A stretch of DNA of 39,573 nucleotides from an uncultured Prevotellaceae bacterium (GTDB taxonomy: Bacteria; Bacteroidota; Bacteroidia; Bacteroidales; Bacteroidaceae), in assembly GCA_902801155.1 (NCBI GenBank), contig CADCHG010000044.1, positions 1 through 39,573 of the forward strand. The letters run 5' to 3'. This document shows positions 24,709-32,059 of this stretch, in pieces. The position numbers and the translations under genes were made by a program. The first letter of the stretch is position 1. Each line of letters starts with the position of its first letter. The notes under the pieces were generated by a model. It was not told where the DNA came from. It made no database searches and was given only the letters and a program-made list of their open reading frames with translations.

Positions 24709-25386
24709 ATGCAAGATTTGTTTTCAATAGGTTTCTACGACACCCTGATAAGGTTTGCTGTCTGTATCTTAGTTAACTGGAGCATCGTACACTTCCTGTA
24801 TTTCAGGAAGAGTCACCGACGCGACTTCTATTTCACCTTCGTCATCATCTCCATCGCTATCTTCTTCCTCGTCTATCTCATGATGGGAATGGATCGTGGA
24901 AAAGCAACAATGGGCGTGGGACTCGGTCTCTTCGGCATCTTCTCCATCATGCGATACCGCACCGACACCATGCCGGTACGCGAGATGACATACCTCTTCG
25001 TGGTCGTATGCCTCTCAGTAGTGCATGCCATGGCCGTATCGCTCGGCGTTGACAGCGAGGGACAGATGCTCGGCACTCCGCTTCCAGAACTCATCGCCAT
25101 CGACGTCATCGTCTTCGTCGGCATCGTCATCTTCGAGATGGTGCTTAAAAATGAGACATCCAAGATCGTTCAGTACGACCGCATCGAGCTTGTCAAGCCC
25201 GAGAACCGCGACAAACTCATTGCCGACCTTGAGGAACGTCTCGGACTGAAGGTCATCGACGTGAAGGTTGGCGCTGTTGACTTCCTCCGCGACATGGCGG
25301 TGCTGCGCGTGTATTACGAGGGTGCCGACGACAGGGAGATAAACAACAAGATAAGAATCAAGGACTCTGACTATGCGAATGTGTAA
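24709..25386 (+). CDS. DUF4956 integral membrane protein
   Basis: 225 residues with about four transmembrane segments in the first 150 residues (FAVCILVNWSIVHFLYF, FVIISIAIFFLVYLMMG, TYLFVVVCLSVVHAMAV, LIAIDVIVFVGIVIFEM). The DUF4956 signature GLGLFGIFSIMRYRTDTMPVRE precedes the third segment. A soluble C-terminal alpha/beta domain follows (LEERLGLKVIDVKVGAVDFLRDMAVLRVYY). The family is typically coupled to VTC polyphosphate polymerases. It may hold the polymerase at the membrane or move its product, which is inference. It overlaps the next gene by 14 bases, indicating translational coupling. Confidence 0.87.
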   Translation: MQDLFSIGFYDTLIRFAVCILVNWSIVHFLYFRKSHRRDFYFTFVIISIAIFFLVYLMMGMDRGKATMGVGLGLFGIFSIMRYRTDTMPVREMTYLFVVVCLSVVHAMAVSLGVDSEGQMLGTPLPELIAIDVIVFVGIVIFEMVLKNETSKIVQYDRIELVKPENRDKLIADLEERLGLKVIDVKVGAVDFLRDMAVLRVYYEGADDREINNKIRIKDSDYANV

Positions 25387-26122
25387 AGCGCTACTTATAC
25401 TGGCTATGACGGCATCATGCCTGACATCTATGGCGCAGAGTGAGTCGGGACTTCTTCTTGAAGCTGAGGCTGAGAAGAAACTCTCGAAGAAGTTCAGCGT
25501 CGCCCTTGAGGCTGATATGCGCACGCGCAACGACTTCAAGACCATGGATCGCTGGAGCATCGGCATCGGGGGCGAGTATAAGCCCGTCAAGCAACTCAAA
25601 CTCGGGGCTGGCTACACTCTGCTCAATACCAACTTCCGCGAGGACATCAGCTATAAGGCCGATGGCAACTACAACAACTGGCGTCCGTCATATTGGGGTG
25701 TGCGCCATCGTTTCAATGTATCTGCATCGGGAACGTATAAGTTCCGCAATAACCTGCGCATCTCCCTGCGCGAGCGCTGGCAATATACCTACCGCCCCGA
25801 GAAAACTATCGGACGATGGGACTTCGACAACTCATGGTGGGAAGACAAGGTACGCTCATCCAAGGGCAAGAGCCAACTGCGCTCACGCCTGCAAGTGGAA
25901 TACGATAAGAAACACGCCCTCATGACACCATTCGCAAGCGTGGAACTGTATAACTCGTTGGCGATAGAGAAGGTACGCTATACCGTGGGTACCGACCTCA
26001 ACATTTCGAAGCACCACACCTTCTCCGTCTTCTATCGACTCCAGGACATGCGTAATACCTCCCCCGACGACTACGAACCCGATATGCACTATATCGGAGC
26101 AGGATATAAGTTTAGTTTCTAA
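25373..26122 (+). CDS. DUF2490 outer-membrane beta-barrel protein
   Basis: 249 residues with a signal peptide ending at SMAQ. Amphipathic strands with alternating aromatics (FSVALEADMRTRNDF, WSIGIGGEYKPVKQLKLGAGYTL, RHRFNVSASGTYKF, LRISLRERWQYTYR) and a terminal YIGAGYKFSF mark a small barrel of the DUF2490 family. It overlaps the DUF4956 gene by 14 bases. ATG 25379 is an alternative start. Its place in the operon suggests an envelope-spanning function shared with VTC and DUF4956. No substrate is known. Confidence 0.82.
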   Translation: MRMCKALLILAMTASCLTSMAQSESGLLLEAEAEKKLSKKFSVALEADMRTRNDFKTMDRWSIGIGGEYKPVKQLKLGAGYTLLNTNFREDISYKADGNYNNWRPSYWGVRHRFNVSASGTYKFRNNLRISLRERWQYTYRPEKTIGRWDFDNSWWEDKVRSSKGKSQLRSRLQVEYDKKHALMTPFASVELYNSLAIEKVRYTVGTDLNISKHHTFSVFYRLQDMRNTSPDDYEPDMHYIGAGYKFSF

Positions 26123-26129
26123 GAAAATG

Positions 26130-26168
26130 CGGCCTCTCCCCCCGCCCTCTCCCGTAGAGAGGGAGCCG
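26130..26168. repeat. GC-rich palindromic element, intergenic copy inverted to 26303-26341
   Basis: This 39-base copy is the exact reverse complement of 26303-26341. It is followed by GATTCGAGAACATCGGAGTA (26167-26186), part of the longer form of the element also seen at about 30981 and 35430. Confidence 0.85.
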
Positions 26169-26249
26169 ATTCGAGAACATCGGAGTATGTGGTAACCAGA
26201 GAGCCGATAGGGTAGATTCAAAATAGAAAAATAATAATGAATAATTGAA

Positions 26250-27488
26250 ATGAATATTCTATCAAAAATACTATATGGGAAAATAGACGTCTTTTCGCAC
26301 TCCGGCTCCCTCTCTACGGGAGAGGGCGGGGGGAGAGGCCGTTATTGGTGTGTTATTTTGGTTCTTGCCTTGGTGTTTTCTGCTTGCCAATCCGACGACA
26401 CCGATTTCAGCGCCTATACTGAGGAAAAGCCCGCTCAATCTACTGACTGCACCATCTACATAGCGTATAATGGAAACAGCGTCACCGTCACAGGCGATGA
26501 CAAGGGACTCGTAACTGCCAATGGGGCACACGTCACGGTGAATGCCACCAGTCATGCAGATTCCCTCCTTCTCGTGCTCAGTGGAAACAGCGACAACGGA
26601 TCACTGCTCGTCTATAGGCAAAAGAAATTCGGCATACAGCTCAATGGCGTGACGCTGACCAATACCACAGGAGCAGCCATCAACAACCAGTGCAAGAAGG
26701 CATTATACCTCTATGTAAATAACGGAACTGCAAATATGCTTACCGATGGCACGTCATATACCGACATAACCAATGCCGGTGGTCAGACTATATCCCAGAA
26801 AGGCGCCCTCTTCAGTGAGGGACAGATGCACCTCATGGGCGCTGGCACACTCAACGTAACGGGAAACTGTCGCCATGCCATAGCCTGCGATGACTATATC
26901 ACTATTGACGACAATCTCACACTCAGTGTCAAGTCCTCCACAGGTAGCGGGATAAAGGTTAATGACGGACTGTGGATCAACAGCGGAAACATAGACATCA
27001 AGGTAACAGCCGATGCAGCACGCGGTATCAAGTCCGACTCCGTGGTAGTCATCAACGGCGGTAATACCACCATCACCACAAGCGGCGACTGCGTTTACGA
27101 CAAGGAAGAGGACGATTTCAGCAGCGCAGCATGCATCAAGTGCGACCGCGATTTCACCATGACTGGCGGCACCCTCACCATGACGAGCAGCGGCGATGGC
27201 GGCAAGGGCATCAACAGCGAGACTAAGGTTGTGTTCAGCGGAGGCATCCTCACAGCCGTAACCACGGGCGACAACGAAGACGGCAAGCCGAAGGCAATAA
27301 AGGCAATGACAGGAATCTTCGTTAGTGGAGGCAGTTTCACAGCGAAGGTCAGCAAGAGCTGGGCATGCGACAGCGGCTACGGCGATGACACAACCTCCGA
27401 TGCCGAACGCCTCGATCATTGCGTCACCGTCGATGGCAACCCCTCCGTTTCCGCTATTGCCAAGAAAAGCGTTGTAATCAATTTCTGA
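26250..27488 (+). CDS. Cthe_2159-like carbohydrate-binding beta-helix lipoprotein
   Basis: 412 residues. The lipobox FSAC puts the lipid Cys at 46. The first 31 residues include GSLSTGEGGGRGR, encoded by the palindromic element at 26303-26341, so the signal peptide has an abnormal long n-region before RYWCVILVLALVFSAC. The rest is a parallel beta-helix of Asn/Gly/Thr-rich turns (FGIQLNGVTLTNTTGAAINN, GSGIKVNDGLWINSGNIDIK, AARGIKSDSVVVINGG, GGKGINSETKVVFSGG), characteristic of Cthe_2159 proteins, which bind acidic polysaccharides with calcium. Such genes often neighbour VTC/DUF4956 genes. It is likely surface-exposed and in the same operon. Confidence 0.82.
   Translation: MNILSKILYGKIDVFSHSGSLSTGEGGGRGRYWCVILVLALVFSACQSDDTDFSAYTEEKPAQSTDCTIYIAYNGNSVTVTGDDKGLVTANGAHVTVNATSHADSLLLVLSGNSDNGSLLVYRQKKFGIQLNGVTLTNTTGAAINNQCKKALYLYVNNGTANMLTDGTSYTDITNAGGQTISQKGALFSEGQMHLMGAGTLNVTGNCRHAIACDDYITIDDNLTLSVKSSTGSGIKVNDGLWINSGNIDIKVTADAARGIKSDSVVVINGGNTTITTSGDCVYDKEEDDFSSAACIKCDRDFTMTGGTLTMTSSGDGGKGINSETKVVFSGGILTAVTTGDNEDGKPKAIKAMTGIFVSGGSFTAKVSKSWACDSGYGDDTTSDAERLDHCVTVDGNPSVSAIAKKSVVINF
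26303..26341 (+). repeat. GC-rich palindromic element inside the lipoprotein signal peptide
   Basis: Exact reverse complement of 26130-26168. It is translated as residues 18-31 of the beta-helix lipoprotein, upstream of the hydrophobic core of the signal peptide. Confidence 0.85.
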
Positions 27489-27520
27489 TTTACTATTTGG
27501 CAATTCACTAATTATTATTT

Positions 27521-27781
27521 TTCAAGTTTTGCTTGCCCGAAACTGTCTGTAAGACAGTACTATTCGTAACCTCCTACATACGAGAGAAACGAGGATGTGC
27601 GGGGATATAGTGCCAATCCCCATTACTGTCTGAGGCAGTACATCGCCAATTAGGTACAGCCTTCCAGGCTGCTAATGTCGTTGTCGTTTGCTATCTGAGG
27701 GCATTCTCTCCTTCGTCGAGTATGCACCTCGGTTACTCATGGTGTTGCCTTCCAGGCAATTACGAACAAGCGAAACTTGAA
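27521..27781. repeat. 261-bp hairpin-cluster element with inverted ends
   Basis: TTCAAGTTTTGCTTG (27521-27535) and CAAGCGAAACTTGAA (27767-27781) are inverted ends with one mismatch. Inside are several short palindromes: ACTGTCTGTAAGACAGT, TACTGTCTGAGGCAGTA, CAGCCTTCCAGGCTG and TGCCTTCCAGGCA. The right end contains GCAATTACGA, the terminal word of the element at 7887-8036. No coding potential. Confidence 0.75.
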
Positions 27782-27974
27782 TTACTATTTATCTACTATT
27801 TGATTGATGTACTATTTTCGTCAATCAATAGTTTTAAATAGAAGATAGGAGAAATTGAAATAGTAAATATGAAAAGGAACTTGCGTAGCTTTATTGGCAT
27901 GCGAGAAAATAGTAAATATAATGGAATAGTCAATAAATAGTAATTAGTAAATAGTTAAATAGTAAATAAAATTA
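27782..27974. repeat. AATAGTAAAT-type AT-rich spacer
   Basis: Many degenerate copies of AATAGTAAAT, in both orientations, fill the spacer up to the Sel1 gene. Similar spacers occur at about 14738-14770, 33449-33597 and 36893-37043. No gene or clear promoter is seen here. Confidence 0.6.
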
Positions 27975-27975
27975 T

Positions 27976-28608
27976 ATGAGCAAGACTTTTGCAATAAATA
28001 CTATCAAACATCCTTCCATTTGGGAAGGCTTGGTTAGGCTTCCTCTTCTTTTGTTGTTGCTGTCATTTAGTGTCTCCCTTTTTGCCCAGAACGCAGATAA
28101 GATCTACAAGGAGGCAAAGGAACTCTACGATGCCAAGAACTACACCCTGGCAGTACCAAAGCTCAAGGCAGCCGCAGAGATAGGCCACAAGAAAGCGCAG
28201 TACCGTCTGGGACGGTGCTACGAGAAGGGGCGCGGAGTAAGCAAGGACGAGACCGCCGCCTTCCAATGGTACACCAAATCCGCTGCACAGGACTATGCAA
28301 AAGGACAGTACGCCCTGGGCAACTGCTACAAGGAAGGACTCGGCACGGCAAAAGACCATAAGAAAGCCTTTGAATATTTCACCAAGGCAGCACAGCATGA
28401 CAATGCCGATGCACAATATCAGTTAGGCAAGTGCTACATGAAAGGCAAGGGCACCACAGCCGATGCCAAGAAAGCAGCGTCATGGTTCAAGAAAGCCGTG
28501 AGCAACGAGAAAGACGGTAAGGATATCATCGCAAAGATCCGCAAGAAAGCCGCAGAAGGCGATGAGGATGCCAAGACTATCATGAAGCTCGCAGGCGTCA
28601 AACCCTGA
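27976..28608 (+). CDS. Exported Sel1-like repeat protein
   Basis: 210 residues. The signal peptide ends at SLFAQ. Its n-region HPSIWEGLVRLP derives from a degraded palindromic element (28010-28047, CCTTCCATTTGGGAAGG core). After a TPR-like helix pair (YKEAKELYDAKNYTLAVPKL), three Sel1 repeats follow: AQYRLGRCYEKGRGVSKDE, GQYALGNCYKEGLGTAKDH and AQYQLGKCYMKGKGTTADA. Sel1 proteins are helical scaffolds for protein-protein contacts. This one should act in the periplasm; its partner is unknown. It ends before a shared terminator at 28663. Confidence 0.87.
   Translation: MSKTFAINTIKHPSIWEGLVRLPLLLLLLSFSVSLFAQNADKIYKEAKELYDAKNYTLAVPKLKAAAEIGHKKAQYRLGRCYEKGRGVSKDETAAFQWYTKSAAQDYAKGQYALGNCYKEGLGTAKDHKKAFEYFTKAAQHDNADAQYQLGKCYMKGKGTTADAKKAASWFKKAVSNEKDGKDIIAKIRKKAAEGDEDAKTIMKLAGVKP
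28010..28047 (+). repeat. Degraded palindromic element in the Sel1 signal peptide
   Basis: CCTTCCATTTGGGAAGGCTT is read as PSIWEGL, the same frame as PLWEGLG in the lipoprotein at 34875-35372. Confidence 0.55.
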
Positions 28609-28662
28609 CAATATTAATACTTGCTTCAGCATATTGGGCTTTGCAAATAAAGTTTGAAAAAC

Positions 28663-28711
28663 AATGCCGCTTATGGAATCCGTAATGAAACCATAAGCGG
28701 CGTTTACTTTT
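28663..28711. terminator. Bidirectional terminator hairpin, repeat copy 2
   Basis: AATGCCGCTTATGG (28663-28676) pairs with CCATAAGCGGCGTT (28691-28704), followed by a T-run to about 28711. It lies between convergent genes, as at 9289. Confidence 0.8.
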
Positions 28712-28755
28712 TTTATGTGAATTGATTATAGCTGCTTGAAATTAATTTCCAATTC

Positions 28756-29739
28756 TTAATCAGCATCCGCATTAACGTTAATCGGATCTCCCCACTCGCT
28801 ATCCACCGTTACAGAGGCTTCTGCACCATCCGACTGAAAGAAACTGCCTGTGACAGAGGTCTTGGAATTAATCCTCATCTTAACACCCTCGATGTTACGG
28901 GTAAGCAAAAGCTCATTGGCACTATTATAGAACTCGAATTTTGCATCGATTGTCTTCTCCAAGGCAGGGAGGAACACGTAACAATGAATATTTGACATCA
29001 TCCCCTCTGATGACCTTCTATCACTATTCAATTCTGCCATCCCTGTGACGTATGTCGTAGCATCCATACCAATCTGATTCCGCAGGTCATACTTCGAGCT
29101 AATCCCCGTCAGCGTAACCCTGAACTTCGTCACCTCCGTAGGAATCACATCCGTAGAAGTAAAGTTCACCAAAGCCACGCAACGCGTCAGTTTACAGGTT
29201 ACCGCCTTACGCTTATTCTTTGTAATCACCACCTCATCGCTGTAGCTGAAACTATCCGTTGTACGACTGTTATATCCCTGAATGCTACCGTCAGTTCCCA
29301 CCGAGATAGGATTGCCGTTCTTCTCGTTATGAGCGAATATCATCAGACGGTAAGTACCTGGCTCAAGGTTCACAGAGAGCGTGCCAAACGAGTTTCCGCC
29401 CCCGTTAATCTGTTCTGAGTTATACACTATACCCCCATCTTTCATTATCACATACTGCACACGATTGGCACACTCCGACAGAGGCACCGTCGTAGCACGT
29501 GTCATCTCACTCTGCGTCTGTGAGAAAGAACATGACACATACAGTTCACCCGTCTCCTTAGCAGAGACCTCAGTATCATCACTGTCACTCTCTGTCAATA
29601 TTGCCTTCTCACAGGAAGTAAAGAAATAGGTAATGAACAATGCACAAATAAGTGCCATTATTAAAGAGGCTGCGAGACGCAGAAACGGAGAGATTCTGAA
29701 TGCGTCATACACTTTGAAAAGGAAACTCTTTGAATTCAT
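28756..29739 (-). CDS. Fimbrillin/Mfa2-like lipoprotein
   Basis: 327 residues from ATG 29739; the frame extends upstream, but the stretch before this ATG lacks signal features. A hydrophobic segment ends in the lipobox FTSC. The mature part is beta-rich: GELYVSCSFSQ, VQYVIMKDGGIVYNSEQING, VNLEPGTYRLMIFAHNEKNG, AVTCKLTRCVALVNFTSTDV and KFRVTLTGISSKYDLRNQIG. This two-domain layout, with an immunoglobulin-like fold and a GTYRL motif, resembles FimB/Mfa2-type anchor or fimbrillin-family lipoproteins of Bacteroidales. The family call is from pattern memory. It is a single gene with a clear promoter. Confidence 0.72.
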   Translation of the reverse strand: MNSKSFLFKVYDAFRISPFLRLAASLIMALICALFITYFFTSCEKAILTESDSDDTEVSAKETGELYVSCSFSQTQSEMTRATTVPLSECANRVQYVIMKDGGIVYNSEQINGGGNSFGTLSVNLEPGTYRLMIFAHNEKNGNPISVGTDGSIQGYNSRTTDSFSYSDEVVITKNKRKAVTCKLTRCVALVNFTSTDVIPTEVTKFRVTLTGISSKYDLRNQIGMDATTYVTGMAELNSDRRSSEGMMSNIHCYVFLPALEKTIDAKFEFYNSANELLLTRNIEGVKMRINSKTSVTGSFFQSDGAEASVTVDSEWGDPINVNADAD

Positions 29740-29855
29740 AGCTATCAGATAATAAGAACCTAATGAATAATAGAAATAAATGTATTTATGGCAGTAGAGG
29801 GCTTCATGAAACCGCCTCTGCAAGACATCAACCCATTCTCAAGTGATATCGGGAG

Positions 29856-29887
29856 CAAAGATAAGAAATTTTGAGCGCAAAAGCAAA
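29856..29887 (-). promoter_or_regulatory. Promoter of the fimbrillin-like gene
   Basis: On the minus strand TTTG (29887-29884), 20 bases, then TATCTTTG (29863-29856). The leader is about 110 bases. Confidence 0.75.
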
Positions 29888-29956
29888 TTTTTTCGTAACT
29901 TTTTTCAGAAAAAAAATCTTTCCCGGAATAAGGGGCTGTCATCTTTTAAATTTTCA

Positions 29957-30060
29957 CTTGTTTTAGCTCGTTGAGCCTTGCGAAAAAAAATATTGTCAGT
30001 TCAGCATCGGAGATGCGTTTGCCTTGAATTGTTCGTCAAGGCTCACCAAGCTAAAGCAAG
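29957..30060. repeat. Inverted-repeat element with 24-base arms
   Basis: The arm 29957-29980 (CTTGTTTTAGCTCGTTGAGC...) and the arm 30037-30060 (ending CAAGCTAAAGCAAG) are inverted copies with 3 mismatches in 24. A related string, CATCAAGCTAAAGCAATTCG, occurs at about 23600-23620. No coding sign between 29740 and 30125. Confidence 0.6.
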
Positions 30061-30125
30061 TCGTCGAACTGAGGTTATTTTGGTATTTTATAGAACTAAC
30101 ATCAGTTCCCTTTTTCATCTTTAAT

Positions 30126-30722
30126 TCATAGCTTCACCCCATATCCGAGGGTGAGCATGATTGTGCGGTTCTTTGAGCTGATACCATCCAGATCCAGATC
30201 CATGACATTGGTCATACCGAGGTTGTAGCGGAGGTCGAGACAGAGGTTCCTGTACTCGTAAGCGACTCCGAGGGGTAGGGAGAGGTTTACCTTTCTTGCC
30301 TTGAAGTCAGGATTGTTGATGACAAACTCTGGTTGGAGTCCGCATTTGACGGAAAGTCCGATGCGCGTTTTGAAGACTGCGAGCAACGGTATGTTGATGT
30401 TTTCATATTTCACCTTGTCATATTCTTTAGAATCGCTCGGCAGGTCGTATCGCTCGCCTTGCTGACTGTATAGCACACCTGTACCAAGGGCGAATAGGTC
30501 GCTGAGCTGATATTCACCTTCTACGCCTAAGACAAGTCCGGGTTTGAACTCGCTTTCTGTGTATGCTATGGACTGCCCGTCAAAGTAACCGATTCCGCTA
30601 TCTGCGAATTTAGAGAAATTGACACCTACACGTGGGTAGATGGTTAGTGTACCAGGTTCATTCTGTGCGAATGTCGCCATACTTACGATGGCGAGCATGA
30701 TAGTGATGATTGTTTTCTTCAT
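30126..30722 (-). CDS. Small outer-membrane beta-barrel protein
   Basis: 198 residues. The signal peptide ends at ATFAQ. Strand pattern: LTIYPRVGVNFSKFAD, FKPGLVLGVEGEYQLSDLFALGTGVLYSQQG, INIPLLAVFKTRIGLSVKCGLQPEFV, LSLPLGVAYEYRNLCLDLRYNLG and TIMLTLGYGVKL. This is the porin-family/OMP beta-barrel type abundant in Bacteroidetes (8-strand). The function is unknown. It appears monocistronic; I find no clear promoter match upstream. Confidence 0.82.
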   Translation of the reverse strand: MKKTIITIMLAIVSMATFAQNEPGTLTIYPRVGVNFSKFADSGIGYFDGQSIAYTESEFKPGLVLGVEGEYQLSDLFALGTGVLYSQQGERYDLPSDSKEYDKVKYENINIPLLAVFKTRIGLSVKCGLQPEFVINNPDFKARKVNLSLPLGVAYEYRNLCLDLRYNLGMTNVMDLDLDGISSKNRTIMLTLGYGVKL

Positions 30723-30895
30723 GTTAAATCTGAGTTTTTTGTTCGGTTATAGAACGCAGATTCTAAAGGATATTGTGTTGTCGGATGTCTATTTTTTGAT
30801 AGGTTAAATTTTTGTGGGAGGAATGCAAGAAAATGAGGAATGATACGTTTATTAGGGAAGACCCCTACCCACCGTAATAGACAAGGGTGGAGAGC

Positions 30896-30944
30896 AAAAA
30901 ACAATGCCGCTTATGGTTCCATTACGGATTCCATAAGCGACATT
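30896..30944 (-). terminator. Terminator hairpin after kduI, repeat copy 3
   Basis: On the minus strand the stem 30944-30931 with 30916-30903 (one mismatch relative to the other copies) is followed by TTGTTTTTTG. It is the third copy of the AATGCCGCTTATGG hairpin. Confidence 0.75.
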
Positions 30945-30954
30945 TGTGACTTCT

Positions 30955-31020
30955 TCCTGCCCCTCATGGGAAAGGAAGTCCGATGTTGATAAAATCGGAG
31001 TATGTGAAAGGGCAGGGTAG
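30955..31020. repeat. Degenerate palindromic element, long form
   Basis: CCTGCCCCTCATGGGAAAGG, then CCGATGTTGATAAAATCGG and AGTATGTG, then GGGCAGGGTAGA. The middle hairpin and AGTATGTG also occur at 26167-26190 and 35425-35452. Confidence 0.6.
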
Positions 31021-31027
31021 ATGTTGT

Positions 31028-32044
31028 TTATCGAATATCAATCACAGGAATATTATCCTTGTCGTTATAGTAGAGGTTCTCGCCTGCCATACCCCAGATG
31101 AAGGTGTAGTAGTAGGTGCCGGCTGCTGCGTGCATTGACCACTCCGGACTCATGATTGCCTGCTCGTTGTGGAGCCATACGGCACGGCTTTCCTGTGGCT
31201 CACCCATGACGTGTGAGATGGTCTGCTCCTTTGGGAGGTTGAAGTAATAGTATGCCTCGATGCGGCGGCCGTGGGTGTGTGGCGGCATGGTGTTCCATAC
31301 TGCTCCCGGGTTGAGCTGTGTGAGTCCGAGCTGCAACTGGCATGGACCTTCCTCGAGTACATCGTTGACGATGAGTTTATACACGGTGCGTGAGTTGGCT
31401 TCCTCTACGGTGCCTACCGGTCCCCATACGGCTGCCTTGAGTGAGCCTTTACGACCGTCGAGGGTAATCCACTGTGTCTTGTAGTGCTGATGTGCGGTGG
31501 CAGAGTTGAGGTAGAACTTGGCTGGGTTCTTTGGGTCCTTGGAACGGAACTCAACGGACTTGTTCTCGTCGATAGAGTTGCCTTTCTTGTCCTTGCCTAT
31601 GTGTCCGCGTCCGATGTACAGAGCCTCCTTTGGTTGTAGAGGGTATTCCTTGCCATCAACGATGACAACGCCTTCGCCCAGTCCGCAGTTTACCACGCCG
31701 AGCTCACGGTTATACATGAAATACTTCTCAGGGATGGTCTTGTCGACATCGAGACCGAGTTCCCAGAAGTTTTCAAGTTTAAGAGTCTTCTCAACTGGCA
31801 TGGCGCCACCGAAGATGAAGCGGTCGTAGTGGGAGTAGGTGAGGAGGATGGAGTCAGCCTCCATTACCTTCTCCATGACGAAACGCTCACGGAGTGTTTT
31901 GGTGTCGTAGGTCTTGACATCCTTTGGATGACAAGCGGTTTGGAACTTTACATGCTGGCAGCCTACGTAGCGGTCAGCTTCTTGTGCGTTGATGGAGCCC
32001 ATGCCGAGACAGGCAAGGGCAATAGAAAATAGTGCTTTTTTCAT
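31028..32044 (-). CDS. kduI: 5-dehydro-4-deoxy-D-glucuronate isomerase KduI with an export signal
   Basis: KduI interconverts 5-keto-4-deoxyuronate and 2,5-diketo-3-deoxygluconate during breakdown of unsaturated uronates. The cupin metal ligands are all present: His256 and His258 in MPPHTHGRR, Glu263, and His305 in [25 protein letters not shown] and [11 protein letters not shown] match the E. coli enzyme. Unlike that protein, it begins [23 protein letters not shown], a textbook signal peptide ahead of the normal start, giving 338 instead of about 278 residues. A periplasmic location is therefore predicted. It is followed by a terminator and preceded, 15 bases away, by a GatC-like permease. 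Confidence 0.9.
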   Translation of the reverse strand: MKKALFSIALACLGMGSINAQEADRYVGCQHVKFQTACHPKDVKTYDTKTLRERFVMEKVMEADSILLTYSHYDRFIFGGAMPVEKTLKLENFWELGLDVDKTIPEKYFMYNRELGVVNCGLGEGVVIVDGKEYPLQPKEALYIGRGHIGKDKKGNSIDENKSVEFRSKDPKNPAKFYLNSATAHQHYKTQWITLDGRKGSLKAAVWGPVGTVEEANSRTVYKLIVNDVLEEGPCQLQLGLTQLNPGAVWNTMPPHTHGRRIEAYYYFNLPKEQTISHVMGEPQESRAVWLHNEQAIMSPEWSMHAAAGTYYYTFIWGMAGENLYYNDKDNIPVIDIR

Positions 32045-32059
32045 AATGTATATATCTTT

